Below, piece by piece: positions 1 through 10,892 of a DNA stretch of 64,000 nucleotides. The notes under the pieces were generated by a model. That model saw only the letters and a program-made list of their open reading frames with translations. It was not told the origin of the DNA and searched no databases. The position numbers were made by a program, and so were the translations under genes. Each line of letters starts with the position of its first letter. The stretch's first letter is position 1. The stretch lies in NCBI RefSeq assembly GCF_008831285.2, contig NC_045146.1, positions 18,593,149 through 18,657,148 of the forward strand. Reading direction: 5' to 3'. This DNA comes from Nymphaea colorata. Its lineage: Eukaryota; Streptophyta; Magnoliopsida; Nymphaeales; Nymphaeaceae.

Positions 1-929
1 AAATTACTAGTACTCTAAAGTTCAGCAGGATAAACATTGTAACTATTTAAACGAAAGTCACAAATATCTCTGATACTTTGAAATACGCCCAACTACTGCC
101 ATTTGAAGCAATCAGATAATATTATCAAAAAATCCTAATATTTTCAAAGTATCACTGGAAACAAAAATGTCTTGATATTGTTGTGATATTGGCATGAGAC
201 ATGAATACTTTTCCAAGGCATTAAAAAAGTCCTTTTGTTTGTATTCTTTTTACTGTGATTTTTCTCATTTTCTCCTAGTTTATTTATATTTTTGCAATAT
301 ATCGGAAAAAAAACTATTAAATCAAAGTCTTCCTTTTGTTTATTATATTTTTCAGGGTTTAAAATTTCATAGTTTTTCATGATATTTTCCTGGGGAAACT
401 GCATCTTGAAATGAATTGATCTAAATTACATCGTCAAGAAAGTATTGAGATTTGAGAACGATATTGCTGAGCAATATTTAATGTAATTCACATAATGATA
501 AAATGCTTAATGTAATCCATATTGGTTCTCCTCTACACATTCTTTTCTCTGTGCCCCTCTTGCATGCACTATGTGCACCATTGACCCATTGACTCTCCTC
601 TTATTTGATGTCCAAAGTTAGATAGATGATGTAGCACAATGTCTGAAACCACAGAATCACAGATTTAATTTTTTAATATAATAAATTCACAGAAAACAAG
701 TATGTGCTCCGCACAAATGCATATTTTCATTAGAAATGGTCAAAGTTGACCACTTAAATCAATCCCAAGTTATTAAATGGAAATCAAAATAAGCTTGCTT
801 TATGTTGGCTTACTTGGAGTCTTTAAACAATTTAGTGGTAATGAAATTTGAAATTTTTAATTCTTGGGGACATGCATAGGTTCTTATAAGAAGAATCATG
901 AAAATTCTAACTTTGTACAATGGGGTCAC
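1..929. other. AT-rich flank, no gene recognised
   Basis: Only short, low-complexity open frames occur on either strand, and none has a recognisable domain. The stretch could be intergenic or an intron of the unassigned plus-strand gene further right. It ends at the putative left target duplication of the nested DNA element. Confidence 0.5.
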
Positions 930-1636
930 ACCTAAATCTATGTCACTCGGACACTGCATTTTCAGTGCAGCACCCGAGTCGACACAACTCGGGTGTGGTG
1001 CAGCTGACCGCACCCGACCAAGATTGTTCGATTTTGGTGCGCACCTGACTTGGGTCAAACGTGAGTCAGGTGTGGTCAACCGTGTCAAGTCTACATTTGT
1101 CCATTTTTTTTTTCATTTGTCACAAAACAAAAGGGGATTAGGGCTTCAACTTAGTCGAAAGCCCGTTGTTCGCCCTTGAGGTGCCTTGCTGTTGTGCAAT
1201 CCTCTAGCACAAGGCAGCTGGCGCAAGACCATCTGGTCCATCTATGTTTGGCGTTTAGAAGCACTGGCCGTTGGGCCTCCACCCAAATGTGTCAGAAATC
1301 GGCTGCCAGTCTGCGATTCATCTAGTCGATTTTTGGCTGTCGCTTGCATGTTTATCTTTCATTGCTGTTTCTCTTTAATTCGATTATTGTTTTTGTTGCT
1401 TTTATCTTTTGGGAATGATGGCTGAAACTCCGTTTGGCATTTGCTCATATTTGCAGCGTGTTTTACTGTTTTTCAGTTCTTTTTTGTAATGTTCAGGATT
1501 TAATGATTATTTTCTGAAATGTGGAATTGTTTGATCATTGTTTTCATGGTATACACTATACATGGTTTGAGTTTGGCTGTTAAAGTGTTAGGTTTTTCAC
1601 CTAGATCAGTTTTTTGTTTTGCTGCAAAGATGGTTA

Positions 1637-1943
1637 TGTTAAGTCTGTACGTATAAGTGTAAGGGGATCGGGTCTGGATCGGGTCTGTTCAGACCCGATC
1701 CACTTCGTTTTTATGTCTTCACGTCTAAGTGGTGGCACCTCTTGTAATTACTTCATGTTTTATTCCTCTTTTTGTTGTAACCTAATTAGGTTTATGTTTT
1801 AATAATAGAGATCAAGCATCGTGTGGCTGCATTGGCCGCCGGTTCTCTTACCTTCATTGCCTTCTTCTATTCTCTATTCTCCATCCTCCTTATTTTCAGA
1901 CGGAGAGACGTGATTCGGTGATGTTTTAGTGAAGATTCTAACA
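1637..1943 (+). repeat. Copia-1 5' LTR
   Basis: A 307-bp terminal repeat with TG...CA ends. Its pair differs by G/C near position 1665 and by C/T in the GGTTCTCTTACC segment. It contains a perfect hairpin at 1676-1701. Confidence 0.95.
1676..1701. repeat. Perfect hairpin in the Copia-1 LTR
   Basis: GGATCGGGTCTG and its exact complement are separated by TT, giving a 12-bp stem. The same hairpin is present in the 3' LTR at 5025-5050. It lies close to the LTR start, in the presumed U3 region. A promoter or regulatory role is only a guess. Confidence 0.7.
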
Positions 1944-1960
1944 TGGTATCAGGGCCAGGT
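1944..1960 (+). other. Copia-1 primer-binding site
   Basis: TGGTATCAGGGCCAGGT directly abuts the 5' LTR. It is complementary to the 3' end of plant initiator tRNA-Met (canonical TGGTATCAGAGCC), with one difference. Confidence 0.9.
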
Positions 1961-2198
1961 TACATCGTCCTCTGGTGAGTGATTTCTTCTTGGAGTATTC
2001 TGTCCTAAATCTTATTTTCTACCGAGGTTGTCCTCAAACTCTGTTTCTGCCCTTAATCCCACGATTTGCCCTAATTTCTGTTGCCCTAAATTCTGTTTTT
2101 TTGCCCTAAGTCACACGGTTTGCCCTAATTTGCCCTAATTTCTGTCGTGACCTCTAAAATTCTGCCCAAATCGTCTGTTCTAATCCTCTTTTTCAATC

Positions 2199-2810
2199 AT
2201 GGACCAGCCGGCTCCCTCTCTTCTATCCTCTAGTTTTCTCTCACAACTCATCTCTCAAAAACTGAACCATAGTAATTATTTGACTTGGAAACGCCAAATT
2301 GTCCCATTTATTAAGAGCCATAGACTGTATGGGCACATCGATGGGACTACTCCAGCACCTCCAAAGTATGTTAACCGTGAAATAAAGAAGACAGTCGTGG
2401 GAGATAAAGGTGCTGGGGCCTCGGCTGGAAGTGAAATCAGTTTTGAATATGAAACTCTTCCTGAGAGCAATCCCGAATATGAAGTTTGGCTGGCTCATGA
2501 CCCGTCTCTTGTTGCTTATATCACTTCTACCTTGTCAGAGGAGGTATTGGGAGGTATTGATGATGATTTAACTGCCCTAGAGTTGTGGTCTACCCTTGCT
2601 ACAACATATTCTCAAGTCTCGGAAGCACGTTTTCTACAATTAAGAAGGCAATTTCAGGATATCAAGCGTGGGACGCATACAGTTTTGGAGTATTTGAATG
2701 AAATCAAGAGTGTTAGTGATCAGCTTGCTGCAATTGGACATCCCGTCAGCGACAAGGACAAAGTCCAACAAGCCTTGAGTGGACTGGGAACGGAATTTGA
2801 TATTTTTTGA
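2199..2810 (+). pseudogene. Copia-1 gag, N-terminal fragment
   Basis: An ATG at 2199 opens a frame of about 200 residues with the Copia gag signature. It has the SQKLNHSNYLTWKRQIVPFI core near residues 18-38 and an LRRQFQDIKRGTHTVLEYLN segment near 147-166 (UBN2/retrotran_gag family). The frame ends at GLGTEFDIF, where a full-length gag would continue toward a CCHC zinc knuckle. The break at about 2805-2812 is the internal deletion junction, and downstream sequence is integrase tail in another frame. Gag normally forms the virus-like particle. This fragment lacks its RNA-binding knuckle. Confidence 0.85.
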
Positions 2811-4991
2811 TCGACTGCCATTGGCTTTGCTTGATGGCAAATCCCCATATTTTTTATTACATCAAGAGCAGCCACGCTATGAGGAATTGTGTGTTTTTGG
2901 ATGTGTTTGCTATGTGCATGTTGATGTTTCCTTACGTAACAAGTTTCAAGATCGTGCTATTTTGTGCAGATTCGTAGGGTATGCAGAAAACTACAAGGGT
3001 TATAGATGTTACAACCCTAAAACTGGGCGTGTTCATATTTCACGGCATGTTGTTTTTGATGAAAAATGGTTACAAGATCCCAAGGCTACTTGCATGACAC
3101 TCAAGGATAAAAATGAGGTTTATGATACTTGGCTGCATGCTGAAATCCTAAGACAAGGGCTGACCGTTTGATTGAGCACGAGGAGCAAGATGTTAATGAG
3201 CCTGAGACACTTGTGAGCGATTCCTTGGACAACATGCCCTCATCCTCACAACCCCATGAGTCACCTATACATAGTCGGTTCTCAGGCCTTGTGTACTCTA
3301 GGCGATCAGCTCCTAATGCAGCCCCACGTCAGTCCCAACGTGTGCGACATCCCATTGATCGGTGGGTAAGTTATAACAACTTTTCTTTAGATTTTCAGTT
3401 GTTTATGACAGAAGTCAGCAAGAAGGTCGAACCAAAATCCTATCACCATGCAAGTAAGGAAAAATGTTGGGTTGAAGCTATGAATGAGGAAATGACAGCA
3501 TTGCATGAGTGTCAGACTTGGCAGATTGTCCCTCGTCCAACTAATAAGAATGTTGTGGGCTCCAAATGGGTCTACAAACTGAAATATAAGCCAGATGGTA
3601 GCATTGATCGACATAAAGCACGTCTTGTGGCCCGCGGTTTCACACAACAATATGGGGAAGATTATGATGAAACATTCAGTTCGGTTATCAAGATGGGCAC
3701 AATACGTGTGATTATTTCTCTTGCAGTCTCATATGGGTGGCCTCTTTATCAGTTAGATGTCAAAAATGCTTTTCTACATGGGATTCTTAAGGAAGAGGTA
3801 TACATGGAGCAACCTCCCGGCTACAATACTCATGATCCTCAAAAATGGGTTTGTAAGTTACACAAGTCTTTATATGGGCTGAAGCAAGCTTCTAGATCAT
3901 GGTTCGATCGGTTTTCTCATCATATACAACAAGTTGGTTTTCTACGAAGCTCTCTAGATCATTCCTTGTTTATGTATCATACCGAAGAAGCTACCACTTG
4001 GTTACTTATCTATGTAGATGATATTGTTATAACTGGGAATTCTTCTTCTCATATATCTTATGTTAAGGATCTGTTGCAGCAAGAATTCAAGATGAAAGAT
4101 CTCGGCGAACTTCGGTACTTCTTGGGTGTTGAACTTGATAGAGCAAATGATCGATTGACTCTTACGCAGCATAAGTATACTCTTGATATTTTGGACAGGG
4201 CAGGTATGATTAATTGCAAACCCATAACTACTTCTAGTGTTCTAAACACTATATTGGCTGCCTCTGATGGAACTGCTGCCTATTCAAATCCTACCTTCTA
4301 TCGCAGCATTGTTGGTATGTTACAATACCTTACCTTTACGCGCCCAGACATAGTCTATGCTGTAAATCAGATCTCTCAATTTATGCATGCACCCACAGAA
4401 GGACATATGGATGCTACTAAGCGGATCTTACGGTATCCCAAAGCTACTCTTGGGGATGGATTGATCTATACAAAGTGTCCCAATGTTTCTCTTGGACATA
4501 GCATATATACTTATACTGATGCAGACTGGGCAGGAGATCCTGATGACCGACGCTCAGTTTCAGGTTTCTGCCTTTTTCTTGATTTTAATCTCATTTGTTG
4601 GAACAGTAAAAAGCAGCGTGCCGTTGCACGATCTAGCACTGAGGCAGAGTATAGAGCAATGGCTGCAGGGACAGCTGAGGCATCATGGTTACGACATTTG
4701 CTTGGAGAGCTTCATCTACCTATTGTTCAGTCCTCATTGCTATGCGACAATCAAAGCGCCATCAAAATTGCCTTCAACCCTATTTTGCATAATCGTACCA
4801 AGCACATTGAGATTGATCAACACTTCATTCGTCAGAAGGTTGAAGAAGCCGAGATCTTGCCTACTTATATATCCACCAGTGAACAAATAGCGGATCTTTT
4901 TACCAAAGGTCTTACAGGGCAGCATTTTTGGGATTTGAAAAACAAGTTGTGCATGATCAAATCTCATGCACAACTTGAGGGGGGCTGTTAA
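2809..4991 (+). pseudogene. Copia-1 pol fragment: integrase tail, reverse transcriptase, RNase H
   Basis: The fragment starts at the integrase C-terminal LDGKSPYFLLH and FGCVCYVHV motifs. The HHCC and DDE core are absent. A 1-nt frame change falls at about 3169, where a TGA (3169-3171) ends the first frame and the next begins. After it come reverse transcriptase (WVYKLKYKPDGSIDRHKARL, YQLDVKNAFLHG, YVDD near 4012-4023) and RNase H (SSTEAEYRAMAAG, CDNQSAI, HIEIDQHFIR). The RT to RNase H frame is open for over 600 codons to the stop in the 3' LTR. Reverse transcriptase may thus be intact at sequence level, but it has no upstream gag-protease-integrase context. Confidence 0.9.
4975..4985 (+). 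other. Copia-1 polypurine tract
   Basis: TTGAGGGGGGC lies immediately before the 3' LTR, the usual plus-strand primer of Copia elements. Confidence 0.85.
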
Positions 4992-5292
4992 GTCTGTACG
5001 TATAAGTGTAAGGGCATCGGGTCTGGATCGGGTCTGTTCAGACCCGATCCACTTCGTTTTTATGTCTTCACGTCTAAGTGGTGGCACCTCTTGTAATTAC
5101 TTCATGTTTTATTCCTCTTTTTGTTGTAACCTAATTAGGTTTATGTTTTAATAATAGAGATCAAGCATCGTGTGGCTGCATTGGCCGCCGGTTTTCTTAC
5201 CTTCATTGCCTTCTTCTATTCTCTATTCTCCATCCTCCTTATTTTCAGACGGAGAGACGTGATTCGGTGATGTTTTAGTGAAGATTCTAACA
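4986..5292 (+). repeat. Copia-1 3' LTR
   Basis: A 307-bp copy of 1637-1943. The pol reading frame stops at TAA 4989-4991, a few bases inside this LTR, which is a common Copia arrangement. Confidence 0.95.
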
Positions 5293-5297
5293 GGTTA

Positions 5298-5432
5298 TAC
5301 TTTTGTTTAATGTTTACTTGCTTAGCATGTTTTCTGACTAATTTCTGGTGGGTTTTGCTGTTTCTTATAGGGTCCATAATTGGATCTGTTTTGCTGCAAT
5401 GACTGTTAGCACCAAATGTTTGAAGTGTATTG
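5298..5432. other. Short island between the two Copia elements
   Basis: This is the original host sequence between Copia-1 and Copia-2, inferred to belong to the older DNA element. It contains a TTAGCACCAAATGTT segment resembling TTAGCACCGAATGTT just beyond Copia-2 (near 10780). That hints at an older local duplication. There is no coding potential. Confidence 0.4.
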
Positions 5433-5437
5433 TAAAC

Positions 5438-5725
5438 TGTAGAAACACGAACCACACGGAGAGAGCAGAGAAAGAACACACGATATACGTGGAAAACCTC
5501 TGAAAGAGGTGAAAAACCACGGGGAAGCTCTGACCTAGGGGCAAACCGCAACCCTAGGAGAGAGAAAATAATATTCACTTAACTCAACAATTACACGTAA
5601 GTGAAGAATATATAGGAGGGAGAGAGAGAGTGCCGCCTAGGGTACCGAGCCCGCCTCGGTATCCGTGCACCATAGGACCGGATCCAGATATGGACCCGGT
5701 TCCCCAATACAATATATTCTAACAC
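5438..5725 (-). repeat. Copia-2 3' LTR
   Basis: A 288-bp partner of 10448-10734. The RNase H frame terminates just inside it (stop at 5719-5721). It contains a (GA)n stretch and the palindromic GGTACCGAGCCCGCCTCGGTATCC segment split by a short spacer. Confidence 0.95.
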
Positions 5726-8645
5726 TCCCCCTCAAGCTTGGCATACATGTCAAACATGCCAAGCTTGCTAACATTTTTCTCAAATTGCAATGTACATAAA
5801 GACTTAGTTAAGACATCCGCAACTTGATCTTCAGACTTCATATAGGGCAGAATCAACTCCTTTGAATCTATGCGTTCCCGTATGAAGTGACGATCGATCT
5901 CCACATGTTTGGTCCTGTCGTGCATGACCGGATTGTTGGCCAAGTTAATCGCAGACTTGTTGTCACAATACATCCTCATCTTCTCTTCCATTTTAACCCC
6001 AATATCTGCTAAAAGAATTTTGAGCCATAACATCTCTGTAACCCCCATAGCAACCGCCCTGTATTCAGCCTCAGCACTGGACCTGAAACAAACTTCTTGA
6101 CGTTTACTTCTCCATACCACAAGGTTACCTCCAAGAAAGATGCAGTATCCTGTGGTAGACCTCCTAGTATCTGTGCATCCTGCCCAGTCGGCGTTAGAGT
6201 ATCCTTCAATGCTTAGTTGATCTTGTCGAGTGTAGAGTATTCCTTTCCCTGGGTCATTCTTTAGGTATCCCAATACCCTTTCAGCACTTTTCCAATGGCA
6301 ATCAGTAGGGGCATGCATAAACTGACTTAACACACCCACAGCATACGTAATATCTGGGCGAGTAAGAGTGAGATAAATAAGTTTACCAACCAGCCGCTGA
6401 TACCTCCCTTTTCCTTCTTCATCCAAGATAGTCCCAGATTTGATACTTATCCTTGTGCCAGACTCCATTAGAGTAAGAAAGGGCCTGCATCCCAGTTTAC
6501 CTGTCTCTTTTAGAAGATCCAAAGTGTATTTTCTTTGGCTCATAACAAGCCCAGTCTCAGATCGCGCGATCTCAATTCCCAAGAAATACCTTAGTTTACC
6601 CAGATCTTTGAGATCGAATTCATCAGCTAACGTTTCTTTCATCTTCCTTTTCTCCCCCTCGTCGTCACCTGTGACAATCATATCATCAACATATATACAA
6701 GTAAAAGGCTCACCAGACCATTTCTCTGCTTGATGAAGAGGGTGTGATCACCATTTCCCTGTTTATACCCATTAGTCTTCATTACAACCCTTAGTCTTTC
6801 AAACCAGGCTCTAGGGGATTGCTTGAGACCATACAAAGCTTTCTTGAGATAGCAACACTTCCCGTTCCGAGCATACCCAGGCGGCATGCTCATATAGACT
6901 TCTTCCTCAAGGTGACCATTCAAGAAGGCATTCTTGACATCAAGTTGGTCCATGCTCCACTTCTTTTGCACTGCAAGAGCTAAGATGACCCTTACGGTCT
7001 TCAGTTTCGCCACGGGAGCAAACGTCTCAAGATAATCAATCCCATATTTCTGGCTAAACCCTTTAGCAACAAGACGAGCTTTATAGCGTTCTACAGTGCC
7101 ATCAGGTTTGTACTTCACATTAAACACCCACTTGGAGCCAACTAAGTGAGTTCCCTTGGGGATATCAACAACCTCTCACGTATTGTTCTTTTTCAGGGCG
7201 TCCATCTCCTCTGTCATGGCCTGTAGCCATTTAGGATCCTTTCTGGCATCTTCCACTGACCTGGGAATAACAACCATAGATAAAGAGGTAACAAAGCACT
7301 TGTAGTCTTTACTGAGTTTTGCATATGAAACAAATTTCTGAATAGGATGAGAAGTACATGACCTGGTGCCCTTGCGCAGGGCTATGGGAAGTTCTTCATT
7401 CATTGGACTTGGATCATCCGGGGAGGTCACAAGATTGGGAAGATTGAGATTGGTAACATCAACATCTTCCATCACATCCTTCTTCTTCCTGCTGTAAACC
7501 TGACCAAATAGGTGATCTCGAGACTGTTCTTCCACAGGGCCCCCCTCCATCTGACTGTCTCTGTCCTCACTGACCACGTCTTCTACACTTGGAGAACTCA
7601 CCGTATAATCCAAGAAATCCATGAACTGAATCAACTGATGCGAAGAATACTCTTCCCTTCTGTCACCTGGACACTCCCCCTGAAGAGGATTCGCAGGAAA
7701 GTATGCCTCATGTTCATGAAAGGTCACATCCCTGGAGACATATACTCTGGAAGTGCTAGGGTCAACACACCTGTATCCCTTCTGGGTGGAGGAATATCCC
7801 AAGAAGACTGCTTTGATGGACCGAGGATCAAGTTTCTTGAGAGTAGGACTATGATCATGGACAAAACAAACACACCCAAACACTCGAGGGGTCAAAGGCC
7901 AGGGATTCTGAGTGGGCCACAACACAGAATAAGGGGAATGACCATCCAACACACGAGTAGGCATACAGTTGATAAGGTGAGCACTAGTGAGAAGTGCATC
8001 CCCCCAGTACCTCTTAGGGACATGACGTTGAAACATAATGGCCCGGGTAACATTTAACAAATGACGGTTTTTTCTTTCAGCCACGCCATTCTGAGGAGGG
8101 GTGTAGCTACAGGATGTTTCATGAATAATACCCTTGCTTCGCAAGAAGTCATCAAGGGATTGAGAGACATACTCTCGGGCATTGTCAGTACGGAAGGTCT
8201 GAACAGTGGTTTGGAATTGAGTTTCGACAAATGCCACAAAGTTTTTGACAATGACGGGAATTTCACTACGTTCTTTCAACAGATACACGAACGTACACTG
8301 GGAGTAGTCATCAATAAGAGTCATAAAATAGTGAAAGCCACGACAAGTGGGTACTCCCGAAGGACCCCAAACATCAGAGTGAACCAAAGCAAAAGGACGG
8401 TTGGCTTTATTGAACGAAATAGGGTACGAGGCCCTAACATGCTTAGACAACTGACACACTTCACAGGCGAAGGTGTCTAAAGAAACAGAATGAAACATCC
8501 TAGGAAACAACTTTTTAAGCAACTGGAAAAGAAGATGACCAAGTCTCTCGTGCCAACGCATAATGACGGATCTGGCCTCCACGCCAGGCAACTGTCCACT
8601 GGTGGCTGAAATCAAGGCAGAAGCAACTCGAACGGGCAGTCTGTA
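5719..8645 (-). pseudogene. Copia-2 pol: integrase, reverse transcriptase, RNase H
   Basis: Integrase retains its HHCC domain (WHERLGH ... CEVCQLSKH) and the catalytic set (VHSDVWGP, RTDNAREY, NGVAERKNRH). An in-frame TGA at 7174-7176, after KKNNT, interrupts the integrase/RT junction at a site where Trp is usual. Reverse transcriptase follows (VKYKPDGTVERYKARLVAKG, MDQLDVKNAFLNGHL). A second frameshift falls exactly at the YVDD active site near 6690, apparently from an extra AT in a TATAT run. The final frame holds RNase H (SSAEAEYRAVAMG, CDNKSAINLANNP, RTKHVEIDRHFIRE) and stops inside the 3' LTR. Confidence 0.9.
5726..5739 (-). other. Copia-2 polypurine tract
   Basis: The minus strand reads CTTGAGGGGGAG directly before the 3' LTR. 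Confidence 0.85.
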
Positions 8646-10036
8646 GAGCCATCAATAGCCGAACCAATCCCAATCTTCTGCCCCGTCCCCAAGTCCTGCA
8701 GGAAACAACGATCAGCAGAGAAAATTAGATTACAGTTTAGCTCTTTGGTAATACTGCTGACAGATAACAAATTTACGGGAATATTGGGAACATGCAGGGC
8801 ATTATGAAGACAATATTTGTTCAGTAATGATAAACTCCCTTTTCTAGCCACAGAGATAGAAGAACCATCAGCCATAGACACACGCTGCTGCCCAGAGGTC
8901 AACTTGTACTCTTGAAACATCGTAGGGTCCCCTGTCATATGATGAGTAGCCCCACTGTCAACAATCCAATCACCGAGAGGAGAATTACCTTGATCACTAG
9001 TAGCAACCAGGGCCTGGGCTAACTTAGCCCCTTCAGAAGTAGAAGCATCATCTTGGGTAGACAAACGACTAATGTAGGCTTGCAACTCTCTGAGTTGATC
9101 TGAGGAGAGCTTGGATTTGGCAACATTGGACGACCCCGGACTAGGCTCTGGCACAGAGGGAGGGGGAGCACAGCGATGAGGAGGAGGACGACCTCGGACG
9201 AGACGCTTCTCAGGATGAAGATCCCAACAAAAATCAACAGAATGACCCACTTTGTTGCAATGGCTGCATCGTCGAGTAGGACGCTGCCCCGTCCCTGAAG
9301 TATGGCTCACAAAGGCTGCTGGAGAACTCCCCTGATGGGAGTCAATATGCATAATGTGGCGCCGTTGCTCCTCAGACTCAATACGAGCATATACCTCTTC
9401 GATTCCAGGAATCTCATCACAGTTAAGAACCTGGCTTCGAATGGTTTCAAACTCATCACGCAGGCCTCCAAGGAAGATAAAGGTGCGGTCCATCCATTCC
9501 TTTTCCCAATACAGGGCATGATCTACACCACATTTCCAGTCATCATTCACATGATAATCAAGTTCCTCCCATTTGGTCTTCAGGGCGGCATAGAAGGAGA
9601 CAACAGATAAATCACCCTGTTTAAGAGCATATATGCTACGTTTGATTTGATAGGCACGTAAAACACGCTTCTTACGACCATACATACGTGCAAGAACAGT
9701 CCACATATCATACGCAGTCGATTTACGCAAGATCAAAGGCTGAATATCTGCGGAAACCGAACTAATAATCCGTACTTTAACCTGACTATCTTCCAACACC
9801 CAGGTCGGCCATTGCGAATCAGTTTTAGAAGGTGCAGGCTTCTCTCCAGTGATATAGTGCAGGCGACCAGGACTAGTAATCCCGATTTCTAGGGCAGCAG
9901 ACCATGAGAGATAGTTATCCTTGTTCAGCCGAATGGAGGTGACATGAACAGGCAAGTTCTCACCCTTGGTATTGCTGCCCGTGTCCAGGGCATCATCAAG
10001 CTTGGGAATCACTGCGTCAGCCATCGCAATCCCCAA
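8612..10036 (-). pseudogene. Copia-2 gag and protease
   Basis: The minus-strand ATG at 10036 opens a 474-residue frame. Gag shows the VTSIRLNKDNYLSWSAALEI motif near residues 34-53. The zinc knuckle CSHCNKVGHSVDFC (C-X2-C-X4-H-X4-C) lies near residue 260, and the protease active site WIVDSGATHHMT near 357-368. In a normal element the frame would continue into integrase. Here it ends in a stop at 8612, because a 1-nt change near 8645 (just after GSAIDG) shifts the frame. The integrase sequence continues unbroken in the neighbouring frame, so this is a mutation rather than a design feature. Confidence 0.9.
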
Positions 10037-10180
10037 AGAAGGTCACAACCGGCGGCAGAGAGGGCACAACCCACGCCGGCGGAAACAAGACAGCCGGCGG
10101 CGGCGCTGGGAGCAGCGACGGCGGCAGGGCAGGGCAGCGCTGGGAACGACGGCGCAGGGAGTGGCGGTGGGGACGACGCA

Positions 10181-10270
10181 GGGAACGACGGCAGCACAGA
10201 CGGGAACCACGCCGGCGACGGCGCTGGGAACGACGGCAGCACAGACGGGAACCACGCCGGCGACGGCGCT
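10181..10270 (-). repeat. GC-rich tandem repeat in the Copia-2 leader
   Basis: Two perfect 45-bp units (10181-10225 and 10226-10270) are built from GGGAACGACGGCAGCACAGA and a CCGGCGACGG segment, with partial copies on both sides. They lie between the primer site and the gag start. The whole leader (about 10040-10400) is far more GC-rich than its surroundings and repeats GGGAACGACGG or GCTGGGAAC every few tens of bases. No protein role is suggested. It could form strong RNA structure, for example for packaging, or could be an expanded low-complexity leader. Confidence 0.85.
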
Positions 10271-10434
10271 GGGAACGACGGATGGCGGCGGCGTTCCTGG
10301 ACGGCGTCAGCACAGAAAACGGCAACAGCAGCGGCGCTGGGAACAGTGTCGGCGGCGGTGCTGGAAACGGCAACGAAGGCGGCACCTGAACGGCGGAAAA
10401 ACACTACTTGCACACCAACGATCTCACACGCGGT

Positions 10435-10447
10435 GGCTCTGATACCA
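10435..10447 (-). other. Copia-2 primer-binding site
   Basis: The minus strand reads TGGTATCAGAGCC, an exact initiator tRNA-Met complement, directly inside the 5' LTR. Confidence 0.95.
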
Positions 10448-10734
10448 TGTAGAAACACGAACCACACGGAGAGAGCAGAGAAAGAACACACGATATACGT
10501 GGAAAACCTCTGAAAGAGGTGAAAAACCACGGGGAAGCTCTGACCTAGGGGCAAACCGCAACCCTAGGAGAGAGAAAATAATATTCACTTAACTCAACAA
10601 TTACACGTAAGTGAAGAATATATAGGAGGGAGAGAGAGAGTGCCGCCTAGGGTACCGAGCCCGCCTCGGTATCCGTGCCCCATAGGACCGGGTCCAGATA
10701 TGGACCCGGTTCCCCAATACAATATATTCTAACA
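10448..10734 (-). repeat. Copia-2 5' LTR
   Basis: A 287-bp repeat with minus-strand ends TGTTAGAATATATTG...GTTTCTACA. It carries GTGCCCCAT and ACCGGGTCC where the other LTR has GTGCACCAT and ACCGGATCC, and one T fewer in GGTTCCCC. Confidence 0.95.
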
Positions 10735-10869
10735 TAAACATTTACTCATTCATTTACTGATTTAGATTTTAATATTTCATTTAGCACCGAATGTTGATAG
10801 TGTAAATTTGTAATTTTGTTTTGTTTATAGACAATTTTTGTTATACGTGTGTGTGTGTGTCTGTAAAAT

Positions 10870-10892
10870 AGTAATAATAATAATAATAATAA
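10870..10892. repeat. (AAT)n microsatellite
   Basis: About seven ATA/AAT units, preceded by a short (GT)n run at 10846-10860. Confidence 0.85.

Larger units (their letters stand above)
1637..5292 (+). mobile_element. Copia-1: young, internally deleted Ty1/Copia LTR retrotransposon
   Basis: Two 307-bp LTRs (TGTTAAGTC...TTCTAACA) differ at two positions. They are flanked by a perfect 5-bp target duplication, GGTTA (1632-1636 and 5293-5297). An initiator tRNA-Met primer-binding site follows the left LTR and a purine tract precedes the right one. The interior holds the N-terminal part of gag, then jumps directly to the integrase tail, reverse transcriptase and RNase H. The CCHC knuckle, protease and integrase catalytic core are missing, so the copy cannot be autonomous. 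The LTR identity indicates recent insertion, presumably with proteins supplied by a relative. Confidence 0.95.
5438..10734 (-). mobile_element. Copia-2: young full-length Ty1/Copia element with disabling lesions
   Basis: LTRs of 288 bp (5438-5725) and 287 bp (10448-10734) differ by two substitutions and one indel. They are flanked by a perfect 5-bp duplication, TAAAC (5433-5437 and 10735-10739). The element reads on the minus strand: 5' LTR on the right, tRNA-Met primer site, GC-rich leader, gag with CCHC, protease, integrase, reverse transcriptase, RNase H, polypurine tract, 3' LTR. All domains are present in Copia order. Three lesions break the reading frame (about 8645, 7174-7176 and 6690), so the copy is non-functional but recent. 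Confidence 0.95.

Noticed and set aside
1186-1425. 79-codon plus-strand frame as a first exon of the unassigned gene
   Set aside because: It lies in the remnant of the nested DNA element, has no matching splice phase to later exons that I could establish, and shows no domain.
9944-10513. Ala/Gly-rich plus-strand frames of up to 189 codons and minus frames in the same interval
   Set aside because: They are produced by the GC-rich tandem repeats of the Copia-2 leader and run across the LTR boundary; no domain.
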